Shown: positions 37,741 to 46,406, counted from the first letter of the stretch. The stretch is DNA of 64,000 bases from Halobacteriovorax marinus SJ (GCF_000210915.2 NC_016620.1:1-64000); one strand, 5' to 3'. The notes: generated from the sequence alone by a model not told the origin. Numbers and translations: made by a program.

Positions 37741-39258
37741 ATGTTAGAGACGTTAATAATTTCATCTACATTATTAGTTGTATTAAGTGAAAGAGTGAAG
37801 TTTAACTTCTTTGTTCCGGCCGTGAGATTGATACAAATTCTTGTGACTTCTTATTGTCTTTATAGTGGTAAGCTAGGTTTCTTGGGTGAAATTCTAAAGC
37901 TTTCTGTACCAACACTCATGTTTTACATTTTGCCGATGATGCTTATAAGCATCAGCTTGGAAATGAGTAAATTTAGATCAATTGTTAAAGAAGTTCTCTT
38001 CTTACTATTTACACTTGTTGTGGCCTCGACCTCTATTTCTACAATTCTAGCTTCTTACTTTGTAATCTCGCTCGTTTTAATTAGTGAGAGAAAGTCATTT
38101 TTGATTGATTATATTGCGCTTCTCTTTCTTTCAATCATCTCAATGATATACTTTTCGGAAATAGCAACAACGGTTCCAACAACAAAAGATGTCTATTATA
38201 TATTTTCTAATCCTATATTGGACAAAGTATTTTATCCTCTGCTTATGCTCTTTGTGTGTTTCGAAGTTTCTAGACTTTGGGGGTACAAGAGAGAGTTATT
38301 AGTCTTTACAGGATTGATGCCATTTATACTTTTATTTAGACTTCAGAATGCTAACTACTTAGACGAATCTATAACTTATTTTTCTATTGTATTACTTGTC
38401 TTTATCTTCTGGAAATTAAGAAAAATAATTAAAGATACAAGTATTGATTATACAGTTAACTTTCTCTTAGAAATTTCACTCTTCTTTAGTATATTTTATT
38501 TTCAAATACAAATGTATGACTGGGGAGTTAGTACTGCATTAGTAACTTTTTGCATTTATATAATTTATAAAATGGTGAAACATTACCTTAATCATGATGA
38601 AGAAATTAAAAAGATCGTTATAGTATTTGCACTTTTTAACCTATCCTGTATTCCGATCAGTTCGGTGGGATTGAAGGCTATTGATGTATTAAGCAGGTCT
38701 GAGGATGTTTTAAGTTACTTCATTCTCATAGTTGGTATATGCCTTTCAATTTTTGCTTTGGGTAACGTGGCAAAAAGGTTCTTTGATGAATTGCATTTTA
38801 ATATCTTAGAAGCATCAGCAAGAGTAAAGACCATCACCTTTTCTTTAGTCGTAATTTCATTATTACTTGTGCCGATTGATTTAACTTATTACTTTGCAGG
38901 TACAAGCTCTAGTCATTCTGCTTTATTTAATAAGATGATAGGACAAGTGGATTCAACCTTTTTAAGCTTTAATCTAAATTTCCTCTTGATCCTATTTGCA
39001 ACTTGCTGCTTTGGTTATTTGATGAAGATTATGCCATTGAGTACTCTTTGGAGACTTAGCTTTAAGGTTGATGAACTCATCAATGCACTATCTGTAAATA
39101 TTGCATTGAAAACGAATAAGAGACCAAGCCTTCAAAGAGTAGATAACAAAGTAGAAGAAGTTCAAAGTGAAGGGATTCTTAAGACTTCTAGTTATACAAT
39201 AGCATTTTATATTTTAGTGTTTTTCTTAATAATTAGTTTAATAATTATAGAGTTGTAA
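37741..39258 (+). CDS. Degenerate NuoL-like membrane protein (shadow cassette gene 5)
   Basis: 505 residues with a dozen or more hydrophobic segments, against 726 in NuoL. LSCIPISSVGLKAIDVLS sits where NuoL has IAGIPFFSGFVSKDRILG, and KRFFDELHFN where NuoL has CRMMFLAFHG. IDYTVNFLLEISLFFSIF corresponds to the segment with FKAVLAYSTISQLGYMVL. The channel Glu, Lys and His of NuoL are not recognisable. An amphipathic polar stretch and a final helix at the C-terminus recall the NuoL lateral helix and anchor. It starts directly after the previous stop. Confidence 0.6.
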   Translation: MLETLIISSTLLVVLSERVKFNFFVPAVRLIQILVTSYCLYSGKLGFLGEILKLSVPTLMFYILPMMLISISLEMSKFRSIVKEVLFLLFTLVVASTSISTILASYFVISLVLISERKSFLIDYIALLFLSIISMIYFSEIATTVPTTKDVYYIFSNPILDKVFYPLLMLFVCFEVSRLWGYKRELLVFTGLMPFILLFRLQNANYLDESITYFSIVLLVFIFWKLRKIIKDTSIDYTVNFLLEISLFFSIFYFQIQMYDWGVSTALVTFCIYIIYKMVKHYLNHDEEIKKIVIVFALFNLSCIPISSVGLKAIDVLSRSEDVLSYFILIVGICLSIFALGNVAKRFFDELHFNILEASARVKTITFSLVVISLLLVPIDLTYYFAGTSSSHSALFNKMIGQVDSTFLSFNLNFLLILFATCCFGYLMKIMPLSTLWRLSFKVDELINALSVNIALKTNKRPSLQRVDNKVEEVQSEGILKTSSYTIAFYILVFFLIISLIIIEL

Positions 39259-40065
39259 ATGATAATAATTTTCTTAATCTTTACATTGATTTCGATTTTC
39301 TTGAAGGTAAAAGGCTCTAAGTCATTTGTTGATTCAGTACCATTTCTTATAGTAACTCTACTCTCTTGGATTTCTTTCTTTACAAATTTATACCTAGATA
39401 GCTCTATGCAACTCATTTATGCATATGAAGTAATTTCTATTTTAATAGTAATGTTATTTGGATCAAATATTGCTAATTTTTTGAAGCTCAAAATGCTTGG
39501 GATATTCATTCTAACTTTAGGAGCATCTTTTCAGTTTACCTTTCAATATGAATTTCTATATTTATATGTCATTCTCTCAATATTTATAGCATTCAATACA
39601 AAACTTAATAATGACAAGGCACTTAGCTTTCCCTATTTAATGTTTAACTTAATGGCCTTAATGAAAGCAAGAGAGCTTATTGAAACACCATTTTCAATAG
39701 GTGTTTTCTCAGTCGTTGCAACTTTAGTAATTTTATATTTGGTGTTGAAGAAGTTTCAAAGTTTGACGGTATTACATAAGTCAATTAGTTATCCCGTTTG
39801 GCTAGGACTCTTTACTTTTTCATTTCCGGTTAGTTATCTTCTGATTATCTTGTCTCTTATCCTCTTATTAGAAATACTACAGTGTTTCGAGATTAAGTTT
39901 CTTAATAGATATAGAGAAAAAATATTGGCCGCAACATTTTTTATCATATTAATTCCTTTCAGTTTGAGTAATCTCTTCTTGGCGATAATGATAATGTCTA
40001 TGCTTGTTATAAGTTTATATTTAAATAGATCGACGTCTGCAAATGAGGAGGGACTTTCATGTTAA
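39259..40065 (+). CDS. Degenerate NuoM-position membrane protein (shadow cassette gene 6)
   Basis: 268 residues, almost entirely hydrophobic helices, about half the length of NuoM. Sequence likeness is weak: HKSISYPVWLGLF may correspond to YSSVSHMGFVMIG. The identification rests mainly on its place between the NuoL-like and NuoN-like genes. It starts directly after the previous stop and overlaps the next gene by seven bases. No lysine or glutamate channel motifs are seen. Confidence 0.5.
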   Translation: MIIIFLIFTLISIFLKVKGSKSFVDSVPFLIVTLLSWISFFTNLYLDSSMQLIYAYEVISILIVMLFGSNIANFLKLKMLGIFILTLGASFQFTFQYEFLYLYVILSIFIAFNTKLNNDKALSFPYLMFNLMALMKARELIETPFSIGVFSVVATLVILYLVLKKFQSLTVLHKSISYPVWLGLFTFSFPVSYLLIILSLILLLEILQCFEIKFLNRYREKILAATFFIILIPFSLSNLFLAIMIMSMLVISLYLNRSTSANEEGLSC

Positions 40066-41063
40066 AGATCCTCAGCAGTTATGATTGGGTATTAACAGTA
40101 CAATTGTTATTTATAATTACAACTTCTATAACAGTCCTATTTTTCAAAAGATTGAAGAAGTATGATGACTACTTAGTCTCACTTCCCTTTTCTTTGGTCT
40201 TAGCAGTTTCTCTATTTAATTCAGAAAACTTAATATCGTTTATTTTCTATTCAGAAGTATTATTTAACCTATCAAAGATAATTTATAAAAATCGTTACTT
40301 ACTTTATAGTAATCGATTCTTTGAGAATATTAGGTATCTACTTTGGGCGATGCTCACATTTACTTACTTTGTCTCTTTTAATACTTTCAACTTCAGTACT
40401 GTCCCAAAGAATGTTGGTGTTGAGTTTACGTTTGTGACAGTGTTATTTGTCTTGTTAATCTTCTTAATGGGATTGAGCGCACTCATAAGAAATTCTGATT
40501 ATAAAGACTCACTAGTTGAGTCGATTGGTTACGGAACACTAGGTGTCGCTGTTTTTAGTCTTAAAATACTACATGTTATATCAGATATAGCTGATGCAAC
40601 TCCACCAAGACATCACGAAGTGATTGATTATCTAGTGCTATCATTAATCTTCTTAGCGTCAATGCTTTCATGGAAGTTTGTTAGAAGTGAGTGCTTGATT
40701 AAGCTTAGTTCAGTAATAAAGACACAGGTTATAATTTCTCTTTTTGCTGTAGTGATTATTGCTGGAAATAATACTTCATTGAATTTTCAGATTTATTCAT
40801 TATTTATTGTGGGTCTTATGATTAGCTTAGACCTCGTTTTAAGATTGTTACCGACTGGACGTATGAAAGTTATTCTATCATTTACGTCAATCGTATTACT
40901 CCTAGGCTTAGGGCCTAAGGGACATATTTTCAATGTGTTTAGATCAATTATTGATAGCAATAGTCAGATACTATTTATCATTTCAATTGCGATATCAACT
41001 GTTGTCGTCAGCTTTATAGCGGGTAGAGTTTTTGATTTGAGTCTTCAGAGAAAGGAAGCATAA
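40059..41063 (+). CDS. Degenerate NuoN-like membrane protein (shadow cassette gene 7)
   Basis: 334 residues with about ten hydrophobic segments. LGLGPKGHIFNVFRSIIDSN lines up with AGIPP...KFNIFNALIDKN of NuoN, sharing Phe-Asn, Phe and Ile-Asp. The channel Lys before FNIF becomes Ile. KLSSVIKTQVIISLFAV resembles AYSSISHAGMMMMGVV. The ATG at 40059 overlaps the previous stop by seven bases. It closes the seven-gene cassette. A 100-base gap to the next gene contains a possible -10 (TATAAT, 41127-41132). Confidence 0.62.
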   Translation: MLKILSSYDWVLTVQLLFIITTSITVLFFKRLKKYDDYLVSLPFSLVLAVSLFNSENLISFIFYSEVLFNLSKIIYKNRYLLYSNRFFENIRYLLWAMLTFTYFVSFNTFNFSTVPKNVGVEFTFVTVLFVLLIFLMGLSALIRNSDYKDSLVESIGYGTLGVAVFSLKILHVISDIADATPPRHHEVIDYLVLSLIFLASMLSWKFVRSECLIKLSSVIKTQVIISLFAVVIIAGNNTSLNFQIYSLFIVGLMISLDLVLRLLPTGRMKVILSFTSIVLLLGLGPKGHIFNVFRSIIDSNSQILFIISIAISTVVVSFIAGRVFDLSLQRKEA

Positions 41064-41163
41064 ATTACCGAAATGATAGGAAATTCTTTCCTTGAGTCCG
41101 TTTAAACATCACCTGTTATTCTGCGCTATAATTAGAGAGGTATATCTTTAATTACAGGCGAGA

Positions 41164-44100
41164 ATGAGCAAGAAGTATAGAGTGAAATTAATCAATGACC
41201 GAATTGTTGGCCCGTTCGTGGCTGAACAAATTGGTGAGCTATACGTAAAGGGTCATTTACTTGGAGATGAAAAGTGCCAAGTATTTCCTGTTGGAGATTG
41301 GTTAACCTTAAAAGACTTTGATGAGCTAAAAGAAATAATCGTTAAGGCAACAAAAGAAGGTAAGATCAAGGCCAAAGACAGCGGTGAGCGAACGCAAACT
41401 TTTGCTAGGATTAATAAACCAAAAACAAAGAAGCAAGCTGTAAAGAAAGACAAGGGCTTCCAAGAGTTTCAATATAAGAAAGAAGATATAAGCAGGGTTG
41501 ATTATGAGGCCTTGGAAGAGAAATTTAAAGAAGAAGCTAAAGAGCTTGAATCAATCGAAGAAGAACTTGGTCATGTAAATGAGGTTCCCGTTGAAGAACC
41601 TGAAGAAAATGATGGAGTTGAAAAAACGGTAATTATAAACAGAAGTTCTCTTAGCAATGATAATGTCGACAAGACAGTAATTGTAAATCCAAATCCATTT
41701 AGAGAAAAAGTTGAAGAGAAGATCGAAGATGAGCCTGAGGAAGATACAAACTCAGAGGAAGAGGAAGAAGTAGAAGAAGAACCAAAAGAAGAGGTTCTTA
41801 ATACTCAGGAAGCAACTGAGTTTATAAATGTTAAAGAACTTTTACCTGATATCAAACAAGTTGCAAACGTTGCAGAAAAAGAGTTTGAAGAAAAAGTTAT
41901 AGAGGAAGAAGCTGAAGAAGCTAAGCTAACTCCAGAAAAGAAAGTTAAAGAGGAAGAGGCCGAAGAGAAAGAGAAAAAGAAGTCTAAAAGAAAGAAAACT
42001 ACACCAATAGTTGCTGTTGCATTTATTGTTATTCTATGGACTTTACTCTTCCCTGAAAAAGAAGAAAAGAAACTCGACCCAGTAAGAGTAAGTATTCAAT
42101 TCCCGATTCAAGCGGAGTTCTTAGATAGTGTAAAGAGTACTGAGGCCCTTAATAGGGGTTTAGATCACTACTCCCAGGGAACTTACCTATCTAAAATTAA
42201 GGCATCTCTTGAATTTAGTAAGTCTCTACACCATCAATTTAAAAATAATAAGGCGCTTGGATACTTAATACTTACCTATTCTGAAATATTTGAAAATTCA
42301 AATGATGAAAAGAAATCGATTCGAACAATATTTAAGCTCATAGAAATTGCAAGAAGTAAGATGCTTTCAGATGCAAATGTTGCAGCAGGGAGTGCCCTCT
42401 TTTATCAAAAGATAGGAAAAGCTCAGAGTGCAAATAGAATACTTGAAAACTTTATTAGAATTAATAAGCCAACAGTAAATCTTCTTTCTATTTATTTAAA
42501 TGTATTAATTGAAGTCGGAAATTATATTGAGGCTAGAAAAGTATTTGATATGCTCTCTGGTCTTAAGAATAAAAATGAAGCAACTTATCTAAGTATATTA
42601 AATTTTTACGAAGAAAATGATCTACAAGATAAAGTTAAAGAGACAATTGCTGAAGCTAGAAACTCATTTCCTAAATCAATTCCTCTCTTACTTAGGTATG
42701 CAAAGTACCAATTTGATATAGGTGATTACAAGAAGTACGAAGCGGTATTAAAAGTAATACAGTCTTTGAATTCTGGAAGATCTCCAATGTATTACGCAAA
42801 ATTTCTTGAATATATGGGGATTTTGGCAGCAATTAAAAAAGATAATAATAAAGCCGTTCTCCTTTTTAGATTGGCCTTAAAAATTCATGAATCTGATGAA
42901 CTTAGATCAAAGCTTTCTCTGCTTGAGCTTGGGGGCTCTTCGAATGTTGAGAAGATTATTCTTGAGAGTAAGATTGTAGAGCTCATGAAGAAGGCCAAGA
43001 ATGCAGTAAAAGAAAGAAAGTGGGAAATAGCCTTTATTAATGCAATTAAAGCTTCTGATTTAGATAGCTCTTATATTCCCGCTCAGCTTCTGCTTGGAAA
43101 TATTCAAGTTAAGAGAGGATACTATGAAGATGCTATAAAGACATTCAATAGAATGAAGAAGGAATACCCTCTTAATAAGAAGATTAATATCTACTTAGTA
43201 GAAGCCTATATTAAAGCCTTTAAACTCTCTAAAGCAGAGGTGGAACTTAGAACTCTTGCTCAATCTAAGTTAAGTGATAGTTACATCTTTTACTCACTCC
43301 AGGCAAAGTACTACTTAAGAAGAGAGTTCTATGAGAATGCTATTTCTAAGTTCAAAGAAAGTATTAAGAGAAACCCTGTTAATGATGATGATTACTTTGA
43401 ATTGGCAAAAATATATTTAAAGTTTAGAAAGTTTAAATCTGCAAAGAATATGTTAACGAGGTCGATTTCACTTGATCCTGTTAATATTGAATACCATTCT
43501 GCTTATGCCAACATATTATATGAGCTAGAGGGTGCTGAGACAGCAATTGGTTACCTTAGAAATTTATTGAAGCAAAATAGAGATAACCCAAAAATTCTTG
43601 GTGATATAGCTATCTACTATTATAAGAATGGACAAAATATTGAATTCCAAGAATATAAGAAGAGAGTTGAGAAGTTAGCTAGTACTGATGCAAGCTTCTA
43701 TGAGTTCTTAATTTACTCCGCTGAGCTTGATGACAGAGATGATGATGTAATTAAATATGGAAAAGAGCTAATTAAGATAAATCCTGGTGATTTAGATGTT
43801 CAAATTAAGCTTGGGAAGAATCTCTACGATAAAGGTCTTTATAAAGAAGCTCTCAATATGTTTGAGTCGATTTTGGCCCGATTAGAATCTTTTCCTAGAG
43901 CGAATTACTATCTTGCTAAGACCTATATTAAACTTAGAGATCTTAAGAAGGCCCATATTATGGCCGAGCGAGAAGTGAAGAATAATCCTTCGCTAGAGTT
44001 TGGTTACTTTATTCTTGGGGAAGTTTTTAGACTAGAGAAGAAGTACAGAGAAGCAGAGTTAAACTTTAAGAGATCTATTTCTAAGAACGGTCGCTACGTA

Positions 44101-44346
44101 GAAGCTCTCATGGGAATGGGTTGGATAAAGTGGAAGCAAGGTTATCTAGATAGAGCGAGAGAGTATTACTTAAAGGCCCTGAAGGAAAATCAAAATAATG
44201 GAGAAATCCATAGAGCACTTGGTTACATCTATAAAGAGATTGGTCAGAGTTCTTTGGCAATTGACTCATTTAGAGTTTATTTAGATTTGACCCCTGCTGC
44301 AAAAGATAGGGCCCAAATTCAAGGTCTAATGAAGAGCCTGAGATAG
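41164..44346 (+). CDS. Large bitopic GYF2-like / TPR protein
   Basis: 1060 residues. The N-terminal 60 residues resemble a GYF_2 (DUF4339-type) domain, with IVGPFVAEQIGELYVKGHL and VGDWLTL. A Lys/Glu-rich low-complexity region of about 200 residues follows. It holds two similar motifs, EKTVIINR (about 153-160) and DKTVIVNP (about 172-179). One membrane helix is at about 282-297, after a basic patch, so the N-terminus is probably cytoplasmic. The remaining 750 residues are TPR-like repeats outside. AGGCGAG precedes the ATG. It is perhaps a scaffold linking cytoplasm and periplasm; the function is unknown. Confidence 0.7.
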   Translation: MSKKYRVKLINDRIVGPFVAEQIGELYVKGHLLGDEKCQVFPVGDWLTLKDFDELKEIIVKATKEGKIKAKDSGERTQTFARINKPKTKKQAVKKDKGFQEFQYKKEDISRVDYEALEEKFKEEAKELESIEEELGHVNEVPVEEPEENDGVEKTVIINRSSLSNDNVDKTVIVNPNPFREKVEEKIEDEPEEDTNSEEEEEVEEEPKEEVLNTQEATEFINVKELLPDIKQVANVAEKEFEEKVIEEEAEEAKLTPEKKVKEEEAEEKEKKKSKRKKTTPIVAVAFIVILWTLLFPEKEEKKLDPVRVSIQFPIQAEFLDSVKSTEALNRGLDHYSQGTYLSKIKASLEFSKSLHHQFKNNKALGYLILTYSEIFENSNDEKKSIRTIFKLIEIARSKMLSDANVAAGSALFYQKIGKAQSANRILENFIRINKPTVNLLSIYLNVLIEVGNYIEARKVFDMLSGLKNKNEATYLSILNFYEENDLQDKVKETIAEARNSFPKSIPLLLRYAKYQFDIGDYKKYEAVLKVIQSLNSGRSPMYYAKFLEYMGILAAIKKDNNKAVLLFRLALKIHESDELRSKLSLLELGGSSNVEKIILESKIVELMKKAKNAVKERKWEIAFINAIKASDLDSSYIPAQLLLGNIQVKRGYYEDAIKTFNRMKKEYPLNKKINIYLVEAYIKAFKLSKAEVELRTLAQSKLSDSYIFYSLQAKYYLRREFYENAISKFKESIKRNPVNDDDYFELAKIYLKFRKFKSAKNMLTRSISLDPVNIEYHSAYANILYELEGAETAIGYLRNLLKQNRDNPKILGDIAIYYYKNGQNIEFQEYKKRVEKLASTDASFYEFLIYSAELDDRDDDVIKYGKELIKINPGDLDVQIKLGKNLYDKGLYKEALNMFESILARLESFPRANYYLAKTYIKLRDLKKAHIMAEREVKNNPSLEFGYFILGEVFRLEKKYREAELNFKRSISKNGRYVEALMGMGWIKWKQGYLDRAREYYLKALKENQNNGEIHRALGYIYKEIGQSSLAIDSFRVYLDLTPAAKDRAQIQGLMKSLR

Positions 44347-44405
44347 TTTTTGTTTTGACGCGCAACTCTCTTTCATCTTTTTTAACATTTCTTTTTTTTA
44401 CCGTA

Positions 44406-44434
44406 TTGCATTTTTAGCAACTATCTCGTAATAT
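44406..44434 (+). promoter_or_regulatory. Promoter of the tRNA-Ser pair
   Basis: TTGCAT (44406-44411), a 17-bp spacer and TAATAT (44429-44434). The predicted start, near 44441, lies about ten bases before the first tRNA. Confidence 0.6.
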
Positions 44435-44451
44435 GGTGTTTCCTAAACAGC

Positions 44452-44539
44452 GGTGGATTGGCTGAGTGGTCGAAAGCGGTGGTTTTGAAAACCATTGACC
44501 TTCACGGGTCCGCAGGTTCGAATCCTGTGTCCACCGCCA
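44452..44539 (+). tRNA. tRNA-Ser (anticodon TGA)
   Basis: Class II tRNA with a long variable arm. The acceptor GGTGGAT pairs with GTCCACC (44529-44535), then the discriminator G and an encoded CCA. The anticodon loop TTTGAAA has TGA at 44486-44488. The T-arm has the normal GTTCGAATC. It reads UCA and wobbling UCN codons. Confidence 0.96.
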
Positions 44540-44567
44540 TTTTTTGGGCTCTTTGAAATACAATTGC

Positions 44568-44658
44568 GGAGACATGCCCGAGTGGCCGAAGGGAGCACCT
44601 TGCTAAGGTGTCGAACCGTCTGACGGTTCCGAGAGTTCGAATCTCTCTGTCTCCGCCA
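44568..44658 (+). tRNA. tRNA-Ser (anticodon GCT)
   Basis: The acceptor GGAGACA pairs with TGTCTCC (44648-44654), followed by G and an encoded CCA. The anticodon loop TTGCTAA gives GCT, reading AGC/AGU. It has a long variable arm typical of serine tRNAs. It lies 28 bases after tRNA-Ser(TGA), probably cotranscribed. A decayed partial copy lies near 51.6 kb. Confidence 0.96.
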
Positions 44659-44736
44659 TTCTTTATCTTTTTTAAATCAAAACAATTATTAACAACTTCA
44701 TTCGCTTTAGAATTTCTGAGTCTATCTATAATAATA

Positions 44737-45051
44737 TTAGTTATTATTCTCAACCCATGCATAAGAACTCTCACCGTTACTTAGGTAAGCATCCTCTAGC
44801 ATATACTCAATAAGATCAACTTGCTCTTGCTCCGTAAGTTTTGGAGTACTCATTGAGTCTAGTCCTGTTTTACTGATAGTAATGACAATTAAAAGAGAGA
44901 GGACTAGGGCAACTTGTTTTATTCCTAAACGCTCTATTAAACTTACAGGCTTCTCATTAATTCTACGATGAATATTGTTAAGCTCGTTCAATGGTGCTTG
45001 TGGTGTACTGTTGTCTCTGTTAAGGAGTTCTTTAATTTTCTCATTGGTCAT
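44737..45051 (-). CDS. Single-pass membrane protein, probable anti-sigma factor
   Basis: 104 residues: a cytoplasmic N-terminal part of about 45 residues, one helix (QVALVLSLLIVITIS, about 46-60) and a short outer tail. It overlaps the end of the ECF sigma gene by 11 bases and is the last gene of that operon. This size, topology and coupling fit a CnrY/anti-sigma type partner. No zinc-binding ZAS motif is seen, so the role is inferred from context. Confidence 0.6.
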   Translation of the reverse strand: MTNEKIKELLNRDNSTPQAPLNELNNIHRRINEKPVSLIERLGIKQVALVLSLLIVITISKTGLDSMSTPKLTEQEQVDLIEYMLEDAYLSNGESSYAWVENNN

Positions 45052-45571
45052 GGTCGACTCCGTTCTCTTTTAAAAATTTAGTGAAGTCCTCTTTGGCATA
45101 GTGCACTCTAGATTTAACAGTTCCTTCGCTAATGCCTAGAAGTTTTGCAATTTCAGTATTTGTATATTCAAGTTTGTAATAAAGAATAAAAACTTCTCTA
45201 TGTTTTGCTTTGAGCTTTAATAATCCTTTAGTTATTAAATCTTTTAATGTGTTATCAGGATTTATAGAAGCTTCGATTTCATCACTACTTTGTTCTTTGT
45301 GTTTCTTGAGAGAGTCGTAAGTGGTATTCATAGCAATTCGGTAGAGCCATGTTTTATAAGAAGACTTATTGTTAAAGGTATCCAGCTTATTCCAGGCCTT
45401 GAGAAAGGTTTCCTGTACGATGTCATCTATGTTTTGATTTCTAACCATCCAGTAAATAGTTGTACGTATAAACTCTTGGTTCTCTAAATAGATCTGATTA
45501 AAGACCTCTCTCTTCTCTTCTTCGCAAGAAAATGAGAGAGGTGTGAATATGCTCTTTAGAGTTTTAATCAA
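45041..45571 (-). CDS. ECF-type RNA polymerase sigma factor
   Basis: 176 residues with both ECF regions. Region 2 has DDIVQETFLKAWNKLDTF and SYKTWLYRIAMN. Region 4 has REVFILYYKLEYTNTEIAKL and LGISEGTVKSRVHYAKE. It lies 18 bases after the Spy-like gene and is coupled to the anti-sigma-like gene. The operon has an upstream promoter of sigmaE type, so autoregulation is likely. Confidence 0.92.
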   Translation of the reverse strand: MIKTLKSIFTPLSFSCEEEKREVFNQIYLENQEFIRTTIYWMVRNQNIDDIVQETFLKAWNKLDTFNNKSSYKTWLYRIAMNTTYDSLKKHKEQSSDEIEASINPDNTLKDLITKGLLKLKAKHREVFILYYKLEYTNTEIAKLLGISEGTVKSRVHYAKEDFTKFLKENGVDHDQ

Positions 45572-45588
45572 AACAAGCTCCAGCCTAA

Positions 45589-46164
45589 TTAGTCTTTCTT
45601 ATGATGCTTTTTCTTTTTCTTAAACTTCTCACGTCTCTTGTCTTCAAGCTCAATGAACTTCTTTCTTTGCTCTTCATTCAAAATATTTTTCATCGCAATC
45701 ATCTTTGAAAATCTCATCTCTTCTAGTTTTGCTCTCGTTGAGCTCACTTCCTTATGCATCGACATCATTTTGTCGTCTGAGATATTTCCAATGAATCCCT
45801 TCTTAATATCTTCTCTTAAATTCTTTATCTTCTCTCTTAGGGCCTTGCGCTCTTCTCTTTTCACTTTTTCACTTTGCTTATGCTCTTTAAGCTTTGAAAA
45901 CTGCTCTTTAGATAAGTTAAGCTCTTTTAAAAATCCAAACCCCTTACCCTTTCTCTCGCCAAGGCAAATAAGTTTAGACTTGTCTCTACGACCTTCTTTA
46001 CAAGTTCCAGACTTCTCACCCTTTTTACCTTGAAAAGTACAACTATCCCCTGCTGACTTATCTTTGCAGGCCGTTTGCCTCTCTTCAATATTCATTGGTT
46101 TCTTGGCCAGAGCCGGCGTCGAGATTAGAAGTGCAGTAAGTGTTAGTCCTAAAATTGATTTCAT
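45589..46164 (-). CDS. Spy/CpxP/CnrX-like periplasmic protein
   Basis: 191 residues from the ATG at 46164, which is preceded by GGAG and opens with a signal peptide (MKSILGLTLTALLISTPALA). A longer frame reaches 46245, but the operon promoter lies inside it. The N-terminal mature part has four Cys. The C-terminal half is a charged all-helical Spy-like domain (ELNLSKEQFSKLKEH, ILNEEQRKKFIELE) with a Lys/His-rich tail. It is the first gene of a sigma/anti-sigma operon. It may sense metal or envelope stress like CnrX, or buffer misfolded protein like Spy. Confidence 0.78.
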   Translation of the reverse strand: MKSILGLTLTALLISTPALAKKPMNIEERQTACKDKSAGDSCTFQGKKGEKSGTCKEGRRDKSKLICLGERKGKGFGFLKELNLSKEQFSKLKEHKQSEKVKREERKALREKIKNLREDIKKGFIGNISDDKMMSMHKEVSSTRAKLEEMRFSKMIAMKNILNEEQRKKFIELEDKRREKFKKKKKHHKKD

Positions 46165-46205
46165 ATCTTGCTCCATAAGTTGATAGCTTTTCGATGCTAT
46201 AAACC

Positions 46206-46233
46206 TTAGACGATTGAAGAGGTCAAAAGGTTC
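46206..46233 (-). promoter_or_regulatory. SigmaE-type promoter of the stress operon
   Basis: On the minus strand, GAACCTT (46233-46227), 15 bases, then GTCTAA (46211-46206). This closely follows the ECF/sigmaE pattern GGAACTT-N15/16-GTCTAA. It lies about 40 bases before the ATG at 46164 of the operon that encodes the ECF sigma factor. Confidence 0.65.
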
Positions 46234-46364
46234 ATTTTTTTTCACGACTTAAGCTTTTGATATTATAAGTCTCATTAAAAATATTATAATATAAAAAGGT
46301 GTTATTTAGAGCTGAATTCTCTGAAAAGGACTCATAATAGTATGAATTTATTACTTTTGATTGC

Positions 46365-46394
46365 TTGACAACATGGCTGTAATACCGCTAATTT
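46365..46394 (+). promoter_or_regulatory. Promoter of tRNA-Arg
   Basis: A perfect -35 TTGACA (46365-46370), an 18-bp spacer and TAATTT (46389-46394). The predicted start is just before the tRNA at 46407. Confidence 0.6.
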
Positions 46395-46406
46395 AAGCAT
46401 TCATGC

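Noticed and set aside
39259-40065. 268-residue gene as a frameshifted piece of a normal NuoM
   Set aside because: No remaining NuoM half is found in another frame nearby, and both junctions are tightly coupled to neighbours.
35774-41063. Shadow nuo cassette as a run of pseudogenes
   Set aside because: All seven frames are open from start to stop with overlapping or abutting junctions. Decay would leave frameshifts and spacing errors.
41078-41092. Terminator after the shadow cassette (AGGAAA/TTTCCT hairpin)
   Set aside because: The stem is short and A/T-rich with a 3-nt loop, and no T run follows.
44502-44774. Open frame on the minus strand across the tRNA-Ser genes
   Set aside because: It is antisense to two clear tRNA genes and overlaps the end of the anti-sigma-like gene; no ribosome site or protein-like composition.
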